Shown: one piece after another, positions 17,997 through 26,152 of the stretch
Position numbering within the stretch: the first letter of the stretch is position 1
Layout of the letters: the number at the start of each line of letters is the position of its first letter
Origin: Bacteroidota bacterium
GTDB lineage: Bacteria > Bacteroidota > Bacteroidia > Chitinophagales > BACL12
DNA length: 57,025 bases
NCBI GenBank assembly: GCA_016124275.1
Contig: WGOA01000004.1
Location: forward strand, 1-57,025
Reading direction: 5' to 3'
Translations under genes and position numbers: made by a program
Notes under the pieces: model-generated
What the model saw: the letters and a program-made list of their open reading frames with translations, nothing else
What the model was told of the DNA's origin: nothing
Databases searched by the model: none

Positions 17997-20567
17997 CTAC
18001 GCCGAATTCCGCCCCGCGTTGATAATGCCGTACATGCTGCGCAGCACTAGTTGCCGAAGCGCCTTTTCCTGCGCCGGGTTCAGGGCATCGCGCTCTTCGC
18101 GCAAACGTTCCAGCGCGTATTGCTGAATGGTCAGCAGGGGAAGGACGATCCGCTCCCGGAGCCGGACCGACGCTTGGTTGGCAGGGGTATTGGCCATGAG
18201 CTCAGGCAGATCCGACACGGCCAGCAGCAAGCGCCGCGACAATTCGAACTCGCGGTGGATGCCTTTCCAGAACTCTCCGTAAACCGGGTGCCGGGCCAGG
18301 TGCCGCGTCAGCGGAAAAAAGCACTTGCTCAGTGCCATCATAGAATTGTCGGCCAGAGTGCGGAAAAAAGCCGAATCGCGATAAAGCGCCTTCACTTCGT
18401 CCAATCGTCCGGCCTGTTCATAATGCTCCATGGCATAGCCGATGCCGTAAAAACCCGGAACATTCTGCTTGAGCTGGCTCCAGGTGCCCACAAACGGAAT
18501 GGCGCGCAAATCTTCAAATTTCAACTCACCGCCCTTGCTGCGGCGGCTCGGCCGCGAGCCGATGTTCGTCTGCCCGTAATACTCCAGCGGCCCGACATCG
18601 CGCAGGTAAGGCAAAAACAGCGGGTCCTGTTTGAAGGCCTGGTAATATTGGAACGATCGTTCTGCTAAGTCCTGCATCAGCAACCGCTGCGGCTCGCTCA
18701 GGCTTTCTTTTTCGGGCGAATAGAGGTTTTGCTCGATGCCGGCGCTGAGCAGTTGCTCGAGGTTGTACGACGCCGAGCGCAACGTGCCGAAGTTGGAACT
18801 GATGGTCTGTCCCTGCACTGTGAGTTGAATCTCGCGGCTCTCAATGCGGTTGCCCTGCGACGCGTAAAAGCGGTGGGTATTGCCGCCGCCGCGGCTTGGG
18901 GGCCCGCCCCTTCCATCGAAAAAAACCACGCTTACCCCGTGTTGCCGGGAAACCTGCGTCAGCGCTTCTTTGGCCCGGAAAATGGACCAGTTGGCCATCA
19001 GGTAGCCGCCGTCTTTGGTGCCGTCGCTAAAGCCGAGCATGATGGTTTGGCGCATGCCGCGCTCGCCCAAATGCTTGCGATAGGTCTTGTTAATGTACAA
19101 ACTTTCCATGGCCTCCGGGGCGGCTTGCAGGTCGTCCACGGTTTCGAAAAGCGGAACCACATCCAGCGGAATTGGCGCTTTCCAGCCAACAGCCCGGGCC
19201 ATGGCCAAAACCTCCAGCACGTTGTGCGCCCCCCGGCAATTGCTGATGATGTAGCGTTGGCAGGCTGCTTCGCCGTTGGTTTTCTGGATCTGGCGCAGGT
19301 CGCGAAGGGCTTCGAGCACGTCGCGCTCCACGGGTTCGCTGAGTTCGGCGGGTTGGAAACTGCCGCGGAATTGCTCCAGGAACGAAAGCCTTTCGCCCGG
19401 AGAAAGCTTAGCATAACTAACCTTACCTTTTGTGCGGCCCGAATACAGCGCCTCCATGACGCGGCCGTGGATGCGGCTGTCCTGGCGAATGTCCAGCGCG
19501 GCAAAATGGAACCCGAACGCGCGCACCCGGGTGCGAAATTCGTCCAGCCGATCCAGAAACAGGCCCTGGTGTTCGGCCAGCAGGATGTCGCGCACCTGGT
19601 CCAGCTCGGCGAGCAACTCGCTGCTGTCGCGGTAGGCGTCTTTTTCAGCGCGAATGGTGCGCAGCAAGCGCAACTCCACCGCCGCCATGCGGGGCTCTAC
19701 GTGTTTGAACGTGAGGCGGCGGCGCAACCCCCGAATGTCCGCGCGGTAACTGCGCAGCACCGCCTGCCGCAACTGTGCCGCCACCTGCACGGTGATGCTG
19801 CTGTTCACGTAAGGATTGCCGTCGCGGTCGCCGCCGGGCCAGAAGCCCATCTGAACCATGCCCGACAAATCGGCTGGGCTAACCGGTTGCTGTAGCGTAG
19901 TAATCGCTTCAGCCATTCGACCTAAAACATAAGGAACTGTATGGTAGAAAACGTTCTCCAGGTACCAGATCAGGCTCGTGGCCTCATCCAGCGGCGTGGG
20001 CTTCTCGGCTTTGATGAAGGGCGTCTTGCCCAATTGCATTAACAAGCTGTTAATGGCCGTCAGGTCATTGGCCTGAATGGCCTGGTCCAGATCGGTGATG
20101 ATGCCCAGCACGGGCCCCGGGTAAAACTGCGTCGGGTGCGCCGTGAGCACAATGCGCAACCGGAAATCGCGCAACTGCGCTGGCAATTCGCTCAACTTTT
20201 GGCGAAACTCCGCCTTGTCTTTGAGCGCCGGAATGGTGCCCTCACCGTCCAGATCGTTGAGCCGCGCAAAGGCCGCATCCTCCAGCGCATCAAACAACAC
20301 CACCTGCCGCTCCACGTACTGAATGAATTGAAACAACAACCCGTGGTAGGCCGCTTCATCGGTCTGCGCCGCGTGTTCTTTCCTGAAGCGATTCAAGATG
20401 TCTGCCGGACTCTGCTTTTTCTCGTAGCCCGTTTCGCAAGCCCGGCTCAGCAGCGGCAATAGCGTACCCGTTTCGTAAATCGTTTCGAAGGGCAGCGTCA
20501 GGAACAAGCTGTTGTAGAGCTGGTAGGGAAGGGCGACGGAGGTGTGGAAGGGGGTAAAAGAAGCCAT
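17997..20567 (-). CDS. ppc: Phosphoenolpyruvate carboxylase (paralogue 1)
   Basis: 856 residues, full length for PEPC. Catalytic blocks present: 'VLTAHPTQFYPG' (essential His), 'FWPGGDRDGNPYV', 'GFSDGTKDGGYLMANW' (Lys of the bicarbonate/PEP site), and glycine-rich loop 'FDGRGGPPSRGGGNTHRF', then 'GSRPSRR' and a C-terminal 'YGIINAGRNSA' equivalent to the usual GMRNTG. Reaction: PEP + bicarbonate to oxaloacetate + phosphate, an anaplerotic cytoplasmic step. The terminal RNSA instead of RNTG is a mild departure. A second, distinct PEPC lies at 23147-25876 on the same strand. The ATG at 20567 is preceded 7 bases upstream by TAACTTTC (minus, 20582-20575), a possible -7 element. Confidence 0.95.
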   Translation of the reverse strand: MASFTPFHTSVALPYQLYNSLFLTLPFETIYETGTLLPLLSRACETGYEKKQSPADILNRFRKEHAAQTDEAAYHGLLFQFIQYVERQVVLFDALEDAAFARLNDLDGEGTIPALKDKAEFRQKLSELPAQLRDFRLRIVLTAHPTQFYPGPVLGIITDLDQAIQANDLTAINSLLMQLGKTPFIKAEKPTPLDEATSLIWYLENVFYHTVPYVLGRMAEAITTLQQPVSPADLSGMVQMGFWPGGDRDGNPYVNSSITVQVAAQLRQAVLRSYRADIRGLRRRLTFKHVEPRMAAVELRLLRTIRAEKDAYRDSSELLAELDQVRDILLAEHQGLFLDRLDEFRTRVRAFGFHFAALDIRQDSRIHGRVMEALYSGRTKGKVSYAKLSPGERLSFLEQFRGSFQPAELSEPVERDVLEALRDLRQIQKTNGEAACQRYIISNCRGAHNVLEVLAMARAVGWKAPIPLDVVPLFETVDDLQAAPEAMESLYINKTYRKHLGERGMRQTIMLGFSDGTKDGGYLMANWSIFRAKEALTQVSRQHGVSVVFFDGRGGPPSRGGGNTHRFYASQGNRIESREIQLTVQGQTISSNFGTLRSASYNLEQLLSAGIEQNLYSPEKESLSEPQRLLMQDLAERSFQYYQAFKQDPLFLPYLRDVGPLEYYGQTNIGSRPSRRSKGGELKFEDLRAIPFVGTWSQLKQNVPGFYGIGYAMEHYEQAGRLDEVKALYRDSAFFRTLADNSMMALSKCFFPLTRHLARHPVYGEFWKGIHREFELSRRLLLAVSDLPELMANTPANQASVRLRERIVLPLLTIQQYALERLREERDALNPAQEKALRQLVLRSMYGIINAGRNSA

Positions 20568-20606
20568 ACCTGATGAAAGTTAAGGGCTACAACGCTGAGT
20601 TGCCCG

Positions 20607-21395
20607 TCACTCCAACTCCACTGCACGCAAACCAGCCCTGCGCATCGAATCCCTTTCCCCTGGACTGGCACTCCAGTTGAATTGGTACAACGCCCCTTCC
20701 CAGGTGCCGTAAATGGCGTTGGGCAGCACGATGTAGCGGCTGCCAAATTGGTCGCGGACAGCATCGGCGCGCTCGTTGCGGATGGGGTTGGGCAGTTTTT
20801 CCCACTGGCCGTCGAAGTCGCCGAGGTTGTCGCCAATGAGGAGCAGTATGTCGTAGCCTTGAGCGATAATGGCGGCCCGGCGCTCCGTTTTATCGGAGCT
20901 GCTGCTTTTGAGGAAGAAATGGTCTGGCTGCACTTGCGGCAAGCCGTGCGCTTGCATGTTGCGCTGGGTGGCGTCGCGTTCGTTTTCTAAGCGGTTGCTG
21001 ACATACAGCAAGGTCACGCCCAGGCTGTCCGCAAGGTGAAGAAAGCGTGCGGCTCCGGGTACCAAGGGAGCGGCAGCAAGCTCGGTCCAGCGCGCCCAAG
21101 TGTCGGGGCTGTAAGGCTGGTCGGTAGCAATTTGCCAGCCGGTGTAAGCGCTGTTGTCCAGCACGGTTTCGTCCAGGTCCAGGATCACTGCAGGGCGGGC
21201 AGGATTGCGTCGAAGCGCTTCCAGCAACCGCAGCTCGGCCAGGTTGTAAGCCTGGTAACAAAGCGCACGGTACTCCGCAGCGCTTTGGGTGTAGAGCGTG
21301 GCGCCAACCAGGTATTCCTGGGTGGGGGTTTGGGCAGCGGCGGGTAAACAAGCAGCGAACCAGGCAGCTGCGATTAGGAGAAAGGTCTTGGGCAT
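20607..21395 (-). CDS. HAD acid phosphatase, lipoprotein e(P4)/class B-C type (5'-nucleotidase)
   Basis: 262 residues with signal peptide (MPKTFLLIAAAWFAACLPAAA). HAD motif I is DLDETVLDN (nucleophile and acid Asp); motif II 'LLYVSNR'; 'KSSSSDKTERR' holds the motif III Lys; motif IV is 'LLIGDNLGDF'. The layout and the N-terminal 'YLVGATLYTQSAAEYRALCY' match the secreted e(P4)/acid phosphatase family, which dephosphorylates nucleotides such as NMN in the periplasm for salvage. No lipobox Cys follows the signal, so it is probably soluble periplasmic. TATCTTCG (minus, 21407-21400) ends 4 bases before the ATG at 21395, supporting the start. The gene is followed 39 bases later by ppc paralogue 1. 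Confidence 0.9.
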   Translation of the reverse strand: MPKTFLLIAAAWFAACLPAAAQTPTQEYLVGATLYTQSAAEYRALCYQAYNLAELRLLEALRRNPARPAVILDLDETVLDNSAYTGWQIATDQPYSPDTWARWTELAAAPLVPGAARFLHLADSLGVTLLYVSNRLENERDATQRNMQAHGLPQVQPDHFFLKSSSSDKTERRAAIIAQGYDILLLIGDNLGDFDGQWEKLPNPIRNERADAVRDQFGSRYIVLPNAIYGTWEGALYQFNWSASPGERDSMRRAGLRAVELE

Positions 21396-21399
21396 AAAA

Positions 21400-21407
21400 C
21401 GAAGATA
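21400..21407 (-). promoter_or_regulatory. Near-consensus -7 box 4 nt before the acid phosphatase start
   Basis: Minus strand TATCTTCG, one mismatch from TAnnTTTG, with four bases to the ATG at 21395. It fits the leaderless spacing seen elsewhere in the window. Confidence 0.4.
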
Positions 21408-21446
21408 CGAGGCTATGGCAGGGAACTCCCCTTAACTCTACCTATC

Positions 21447-21855
21447 CTATTTTTTAAACTTCCATTCCATCACGCCAAAAGATGCAGCTGGAAGGCCTAA
21501 ACGCAGTGCTGCTGCCAAAAAACTCAATTGAGAGGGCTTGAGGCTGTCTTTACCCGGTTGCTTACATTCATAAAACCTTACTTCATGGCCTCGCCATGCT
21601 ACCACATCCCAAGACACCTTGGGCTCTTGTAGAAATCCATTTAGATTTATAAACCCAGGCAGCATCCCAATCAGGTTTTAGTGAATCAACCCAACCTAGC
21701 TCACCTACTGATGCTTTTCCATGGAGACTTATCGCGTCCTTGTTATTCCAAATTTTTGGTCTCGAATGTGCCGTCCATGGTTCAAACTCCGGATTATAAA
21801 ACGGTATACCAACTGAGTCTATAAAGCCGGGTAATCGAATTAACATTGTTTTCAT
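21447..21855 (-). pseudogene. Frameshifted VRR-NUC-like nuclease gene coupled to the AlbA_2 protein
   Basis: Two overlapping minus-strand frames make up one protein. The first (ATG 21855, stop 21583) reads MKTMLIRLPGFIDSVGIPFY... 'WVDSLKPDWDAAW'; the second, one frame off and open to the stop at 21447, reads 'VSWDVVAWRGHEVRFYECKQ' and 'SLKPSQLSFLAAALRLGLP'. The latter has the D-x(n)-E-x-K core of VRR-NUC/PD-(D/E)xK nucleases (WDVVAWRG, FYECKQ) followed by the usual amphipathic helix. A one-base indel between about 21665 and 21590 would restore a protein of about 135 residues. The ATG (21855-21853) overlaps the TGA of the upstream AlbA_2 gene as ATGA, so it was the second gene of an operon. 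Base composition is more A+T-rich than its neighbours. Family assignment is by motif only. Confidence 0.55.
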
Positions 21856-23084
21856 AAAACTGCAGATATCTTCAACACCACCTTTACCCATTGATCCGTT
21901 ACCTCAAACGTTGCCTCGGGATTGCCGTTTTCACGTAGGTATTTTTGAGCCAGGGCAATTCCTGCGCCGAATCGCTGAATTAATCCCAAGGCCCTCATGG
22001 CTTCTGCCAGATTCGGATTGCGATAATCCGTTATGCCTGGACTGCCGAAATTGCTTGCATTTACCTGGCCGTATGGGCCTCCGGGGCTTGTAATCTCCAG
22101 CCGGTTATTGAAAAAGTAGACTCGAACGGGGGCATTTGTGCCTTCATAGTTGCGGTGCAAAACGGCATTCCGAAGAAACTGTTGAACTGCCGCTAGTGGG
22201 TACAGCGATTTTCTTTGCTCGGTTACCACATCGGCGAAACGTACCTGAACGCGATTGTTGGCCTCTACCTTCTCTTCGGCACGCCGTACAAGATCCACTA
22301 TCGATCCTTCGATGAACAACTCATCCACCACCGGGTCGTGCAATTGTTCCCCATCAATTCGCAGAAATTGTATGTAGTCTCCCGGCAAGTGTTCTCTGGG
22401 AGTACGACCGAGCACAAGCATACCCAAAACCGTTGGCACGGGATCTTCCGCAAGCCGAACCATTTTGGTAGAAGCCAGCTTTTGCTCCAGTGTTCTCTCA
22501 TTCTGAGCCAACACATCGGGATGCACCGCTTTAGGTAAATACTCTTCTAAAAAACGCAGGGTGCTCAGGTCAGCAAGGGTTGACCCAAGTGCGGGTTGTA
22601 CATCAAAAGGTTTATCGCGAAATCGCCGCCGCTCGTTTAGGATCCGCTCCTCTTGCGCATCCGCGTATCCACGTCTTGGACCTATCCTGACACATATCCT
22701 GCCCTGATAGCGCACGGGCGGGGAATCAGCCGGTAACACAGTTACCAGGGCATAGGCATAACCATCTTCCTCGTATTGTTCTACAAACATGGCCGGTGGC
22801 GGCACAATTTGGCCATCGTAACGGATGTCAGCCAATTGCCTCAAAAGTGCATCGGTTACGATTAAGCCAGAAGGCTTCCCCGAATCGTCAAGCCCAATAA
22901 GGATATGACCGGCAGTTCCATGACCAGCCATATCGTTACTAAAGGAACATATGGCTTCGCGAATAGCCCGGGAGGCCGAGCCCGACATGTCCCGTTTGCG
23001 CTCCAGAAGGTCTGACTCTGGTGCGGATAGCAAGGTTTTAAATTCTTCGGCTGATAGCGTCATTTCCGGAAAATCGCAGATCAT
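21852..23084 (-). CDS. AlbA_2 (Schlafen-type) DNA-binding / HATPase_c_4 putative regulator or helicase-like protein
   Basis: 410 residues. The N-terminal domain (about 10-140) has the AlbA_2/Schlafen core: 'ESDLLERKRDMSGSASRAIREAICSFSN', 'GHILIGLDDSGKPSG', 'RICVRIGPRRGYADAQEE'. The C-terminal part (about 290-400) is a RecG-C/HATPase_c_4 domain: AVQQFLRNAVLHRNYEG with the N-box Asn, 'VYFFNNRLEITSPGGPYG'. Proteins of this architecture are annotated as ATP-dependent DNA helicase-related or transcriptional regulators, and AlbA_2 domains occur repeatedly in defence loci. The next gene, a frameshifted nuclease-like one, overlaps its stop by 4 bases. ATG 23084 is used; ATG 23063 (MTLSAEEF) is equally plausible. 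TATCTTCG (minus, 23104-23097) lies 12 bases upstream. Confidence 0.82.
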   Translation of the reverse strand: MICDFPEMTLSAEEFKTLLSAPESDLLERKRDMSGSASRAIREAICSFSNDMAGHGTAGHILIGLDDSGKPSGLIVTDALLRQLADIRYDGQIVPPPAMFVEQYEEDGYAYALVTVLPADSPPVRYQGRICVRIGPRRGYADAQEERILNERRRFRDKPFDVQPALGSTLADLSTLRFLEEYLPKAVHPDVLAQNERTLEQKLASTKMVRLAEDPVPTVLGMLVLGRTPREHLPGDYIQFLRIDGEQLHDPVVDELFIEGSIVDLVRRAEEKVEANNRVQVRFADVVTEQRKSLYPLAAVQQFLRNAVLHRNYEGTNAPVRVYFFNNRLEITSPGGPYGQVNASNFGSPGITDYRNPNLAEAMRALGLIQRFGAGIALAQKYLRENGNPEATFEVTDQWVKVVLKISAVL

Positions 23085-23146
23085 TCTTCCCGCTGTCGAA
23101 GATACGGCATGGACAGAGTACCACGATAAGTCAAGCCTCCACCCAC

Positions 23147-23935
23147 TTACCCCGTATTCCGCAATCCGCCAGAGATGGCATTGACCAACAGCAGCAACAC
23201 AGGAAGCTGCGATGCACCCTGCCCAGGGCCGGTACCGGAACCCGACCCAGTCCCCTGCTCAGAGCCTGGCCCGGCTTCCCGCCAGCGTTTCAGGTACTCA
23301 ATTTGCAGGGCATGAAGAGCCTTCAAACCGGAACCGCGCATGGCCCGGTTGTACAATTGCGTTTCGCGGCGCTCTTCGGCGCTGCCGCCGAGCAAGGCCG
23401 CAATGTGCTCCAGGCCGCAGGCGTGCTCTTCAAGCATAAGGTTCATCATGGTGGAACGAACCTGCGCGTCGCTGACCATGGAAGCATAGTGTTGCATCAC
23501 CGCAGGGTCGGCGCTCAACAAGTTGGTCTCCACCTGAATCAACGCGTAGCGGAGCAGAGGCCAGCGGTTGGCTACTTCGCGCAGCAAATCATAGGAATTA
23601 GTATCTTCGTCGTGCAGCCGCTTCAGGGCCGTTCCCACGCCGTACCATCCGGTTAAATGAAAACGCGACTGGGCCCAACTGAACACCCAGGGTATGGCCC
23701 GCAGGTCGCCCAGCGTTCGCTTGCCCGTTCTGCGCGGTGGTCTTGAGCCAATTTTGCTGTGCTCCAGCAAATCAATCGGGGTAGCCTGCTGGAAAAAAGC
23801 CAGAAAATCCGGGTGCTCCACCAGTTGCCGGTACTGTTGCCAGGACAGCGCCGCCAATTTCTCCAGGGCGGCAAGGGGCCATTCCGGTTGCGGCGGTGTC
23901 GGGCGAAGGGCCTCCGTTCCTTGCGCAGGCTTATC
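23147..23935 (-). pseudogene. Phosphoenolpyruvate carboxylase paralogue 2, C-terminal part downstream of an in-frame TGA
   Basis: The same reading frame as the upstream ppc-like segment continues after TGA 23938-23936 with DKPAQGTEALRPTPPQPEWP, then 'LAALSWQQYRQLVEHPDFLA', 'FFQQATPIDLLEHSKIGSRP' and the family C-terminus 'ISGGLRNTG'. All are conserved PEPC blocks, so nothing but the single stop codon separates the two halves. A TTG at 23857 could restart translation, but a C-terminal third alone cannot be an active PEPC. The non-conserved linker just after the stop contains a copy of GGGCGAAGGG (23901-23910). The A+T content is normal and no other lesion is visible, so the defect is recent, a sequencing error, or a readthrough site. 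Confidence 0.85.
23901..23910 (+). repeat. Dispersed GGGCGAAGGG motif, copy in the ppc-2 linker
   Basis: Part of GTCGGGCGAAGGGCC. It lies 26 bases downstream of the in-frame TGA of PEPC paralogue 2, in a stretch encoding the poorly conserved linker EALRPTPPQ. Confidence 0.7.
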
Positions 23936-25876
23936 TCAGAACCTGCCCATAGCTACCTGGCGCAGCGTTCCCGAAAGCAGCATTTCCAGGTTGTAGGTGG
24001 CCGTCAGGCGATTGGCGTATTGCTGCGCAATGGTTTCGCCCTGCACGGTAATCCGCAGGCCGGAGTGGACGCTCTTGTCCGGCATGCTCTCTAAAAAGCG
24101 ATGCAGCTTGCCGCCGCCGCGGCTGATGGTGCCGCCAGTGCCGTGAAAAAAGCGCAGGCTGACGCCGTGCCCTGCTGCCACTGCCGACAGCCGCCTTTCC
24201 GCCGAATAAATATGCCAGCGACTGGCCAAAATACCGCCGTCCTTGTTGCTGTCGCTGTAGCCCAGCATCACCTCCTGAACAGGCTCGGGCTGGCTTTGCA
24301 GGCGTTTCTGCGTGAGCGGATGGCTCAGAAAAGCGTCCAGGATGCCTTCGCCTGCCTGCAAATCGCCGATGGTTTCCAGCAGGGGAACCACCGGCCAGGG
24401 AGAATCGGAAAGGCCGGCTTCGCGCAAAAAGAGATAGACCACCAGCAGATCGCTCAAACTGCGGGTCATGCTCACAATCAGCGAGCCAATGCCCGCTGTT
24501 CCATAAGCAAGGCTATGCTCACGCAGCACGCTATAAACGCTTAGCACCGCTTCGGCATGTTCGCCCAACTTGGCGCCCGGCGCGGCGAAGGGTCGCTGAT
24601 GCGCCAACTCTGCTTCCAGAAAGGCAAGACGCTGCGGCTCCGGCCAGCTGCCAAAATTGGTGTCGGCAACTCCGGCCGCGGCCAGCAATTGCTCCACGGC
24701 CAGGTCGTGAAAGGCACTGTTCTGGCGTACATCCAGGCGGGCCAAATGAAAGCCAAAAGCCTGCACCTGACGTTCCAACGGCAACACCAAGTGTCGGGCA
24801 AGCCTGCCAGCGCCAACATCCAGCAGGCTTTGCCGCAACAAGGCCAGGTCGCGGCACAGGCTGCTGGCATCCGGATAGGCCCCCGGCAGGTTGTGATCCT
24901 GCGCGCTTCGCTCCAGCCGCAGCCGCATCAGGTTGACGAACTGCCGCCAGGGTTCGCGCGGATTTCGCTCCAGCGCCGCATGAGCCCCTTCGCCCAACAG
25001 CAACGCAGTTTCCGAAAGGGCCTGCTGCAAAAGCTGTGGAACGGAAACTTCAGCGGGCGAAAGGCTGAGTTGCGCACCGAGCGACTCCAGCGCTCTGCTG
25101 CAAAGTGCCAGCGCTTCCCTGCGGTGCACCTGCAGGGTGCGGGCCGTGATTTGGGCCGTTACCAGGGGGTGCCCATCGCGATCACCACCCACCCAGCTCC
25201 CAAAGCTGAGCCGCGGAAAATGCCCGGGCTCGCTCAGATCATTGCGCGAAAATCCGGCTTCCTCCCAGGCCTCCAGCAAATGCGCATCCACTTCGCGGAG
25301 GGCTTCTGGAAAAACGCGCGTGAAATAGTGCACCACGTTGTTGCGCTCATCGCTGATGCTGGGCTTGTCCAGGTAGATCTCGCCCGTTCGCCACCAGCGC
25401 TCCAGCAGGGTCAGCAAATCGCGGCGAATGCGGGTCCGCTCCGCCGGCGACCACACCGGATTCTCCAGCCGCACCAACACCAGGTAAAACTCCCGGTGAA
25501 TGGCCAACACGGTTACCCGCTTGGCTTCAGTCGGGTGGGCTGTCAGGACCGGTTGCACGTCAATACTGGCGAGCGCCGCGCGAATGTTGGCCGAAGGGCA
25601 GCCGTTTTCTTTCAACTGTTTAAAGGTCTCCGCCCAGGACCCGCGAAGGGCCGCTGTCCCCGCCTTGCCCTGCAACTTTCGCCGGTACTGCGTTGCCGCA
25701 TTCTCTTCCACCATATTCAGCATTTGAAAAACCATGCTGTGGGCCTGGATAGCCTTGGCGTGCAGATGCTCAGGCAGAGCAGTCAATGCCGTGTCTTCAT
25801 CCGGTCCGGCCAACAGCAGATGCCGGGCAATGTCAGATTCCCCCAGGCTATTCAGCATTTCGCGGAAACCGTCCAT
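23936..25876 (-). CDS. Phosphoenolpyruvate carboxylase paralogue 2, N-terminal 646 residues (ended by TGA)
   Basis: From ATG 25876 the frame runs to TGA 23938-23936. Conserved blocks: 'VLTAHPTEAKRVTVLAIHRE' (catalytic His), SFGSWVGGDRDGHPLVT, VMLGYSDSNKDGGILASRW, and FFHGTGGTISRGGGKLHRF. In the last, Thr replaces the first Arg of the common FHGRGG loop, as in a separate PEPC subgroup, while SRGGG is kept. With the downstream 263 codons the total is about 909, normal for PEPC. It is clearly a different subfamily from the PEPC at 17997-20567, so it is a paralogue by transfer or old duplication rather than a tandem copy. Product if expressed as is: truncated, lacking the C-terminal quarter that completes the active-site cavity. 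Confidence 0.9.
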   Translation of the reverse strand: MDGFREMLNSLGESDIARHLLLAGPDEDTALTALPEHLHAKAIQAHSMVFQMLNMVEENAATQYRRKLQGKAGTAALRGSWAETFKQLKENGCPSANIRAALASIDVQPVLTAHPTEAKRVTVLAIHREFYLVLVRLENPVWSPAERTRIRRDLLTLLERWWRTGEIYLDKPSISDERNNVVHYFTRVFPEALREVDAHLLEAWEEAGFSRNDLSEPGHFPRLSFGSWVGGDRDGHPLVTAQITARTLQVHRREALALCSRALESLGAQLSLSPAEVSVPQLLQQALSETALLLGEGAHAALERNPREPWRQFVNLMRLRLERSAQDHNLPGAYPDASSLCRDLALLRQSLLDVGAGRLARHLVLPLERQVQAFGFHLARLDVRQNSAFHDLAVEQLLAAAGVADTNFGSWPEPQRLAFLEAELAHQRPFAAPGAKLGEHAEAVLSVYSVLREHSLAYGTAGIGSLIVSMTRSLSDLLVVYLFLREAGLSDSPWPVVPLLETIGDLQAGEGILDAFLSHPLTQKRLQSQPEPVQEVMLGYSDSNKDGGILASRWHIYSAERRLSAVAAGHGVSLRFFHGTGGTISRGGGKLHRFLESMPDKSVHSGLRITVQGETIAQQYANRLTATYNLEMLLSGTLRQVAMGRF

Positions 25877-26093
25877 CACAAAGCTGAAGGTCTGCGTAAT
25901 GGGTTAAAAGTTTGCAGATAAGGCCATGAAGCGCAACGATCAAGCGGTTATAAAAGGCTAAAGATATCGCTCGACAAGGGGTTTCAGCACCCGATTCATT
26001 CCGTCTTTTCGGGTAGTTCATGCCGCACAACAGCAAACGCAGATTTAACATTTGATTAAGTTCTGCACCGATAAAGGCATGGCCGACTTGAAC

Positions 26094-26101
26094 TATCTTT
26101 G
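26094..26101 (+). promoter_or_regulatory. Bacteroidota -7 box TATCTTTG upstream of the MATE gene
   Basis: Exact TAnnTTTG match. The ATG of the MATE transporter is 52 bases downstream, so this transcript would carry a leader of about 45 nt, unlike the leaderless cases. The leader contains a GGGCGAAGGG copy on the minus strand (26141-26132). Confidence 0.45.
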
Positions 26102-26131
26102 CCGCTCCAATCCCCGCGCCGCGTCACCCCG

Positions 26132-26141
26132 CCCTTCGCCC
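26132..26141 (-). repeat. Dispersed GGGCGAAGGG motif, copy in the MATE gene leader
   Basis: Minus strand reads ATCGGGCGAAGGGCG. It lies non-coding, 11 bases upstream of the MATE start codon and downstream of its -7 box, so it would be in the 5' untranslated RNA. Confidence 0.7.
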
Positions 26142-26152
26142 GATGACTACCC

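Noticed and set aside
23936..23938. TGA as a selenocysteine codon in PEP carboxylase 2
   Set aside because: No SECIS-like hairpin is evident after it, PEPC has no known selenoprotein form, and the position is in a non-catalytic linker.
24557..25921. 454-codon plus-strand frame
   Set aside because: Antisense to PEP carboxylase paralogue 2; composition is low-complexity His/Gln/Arg-rich without family features.
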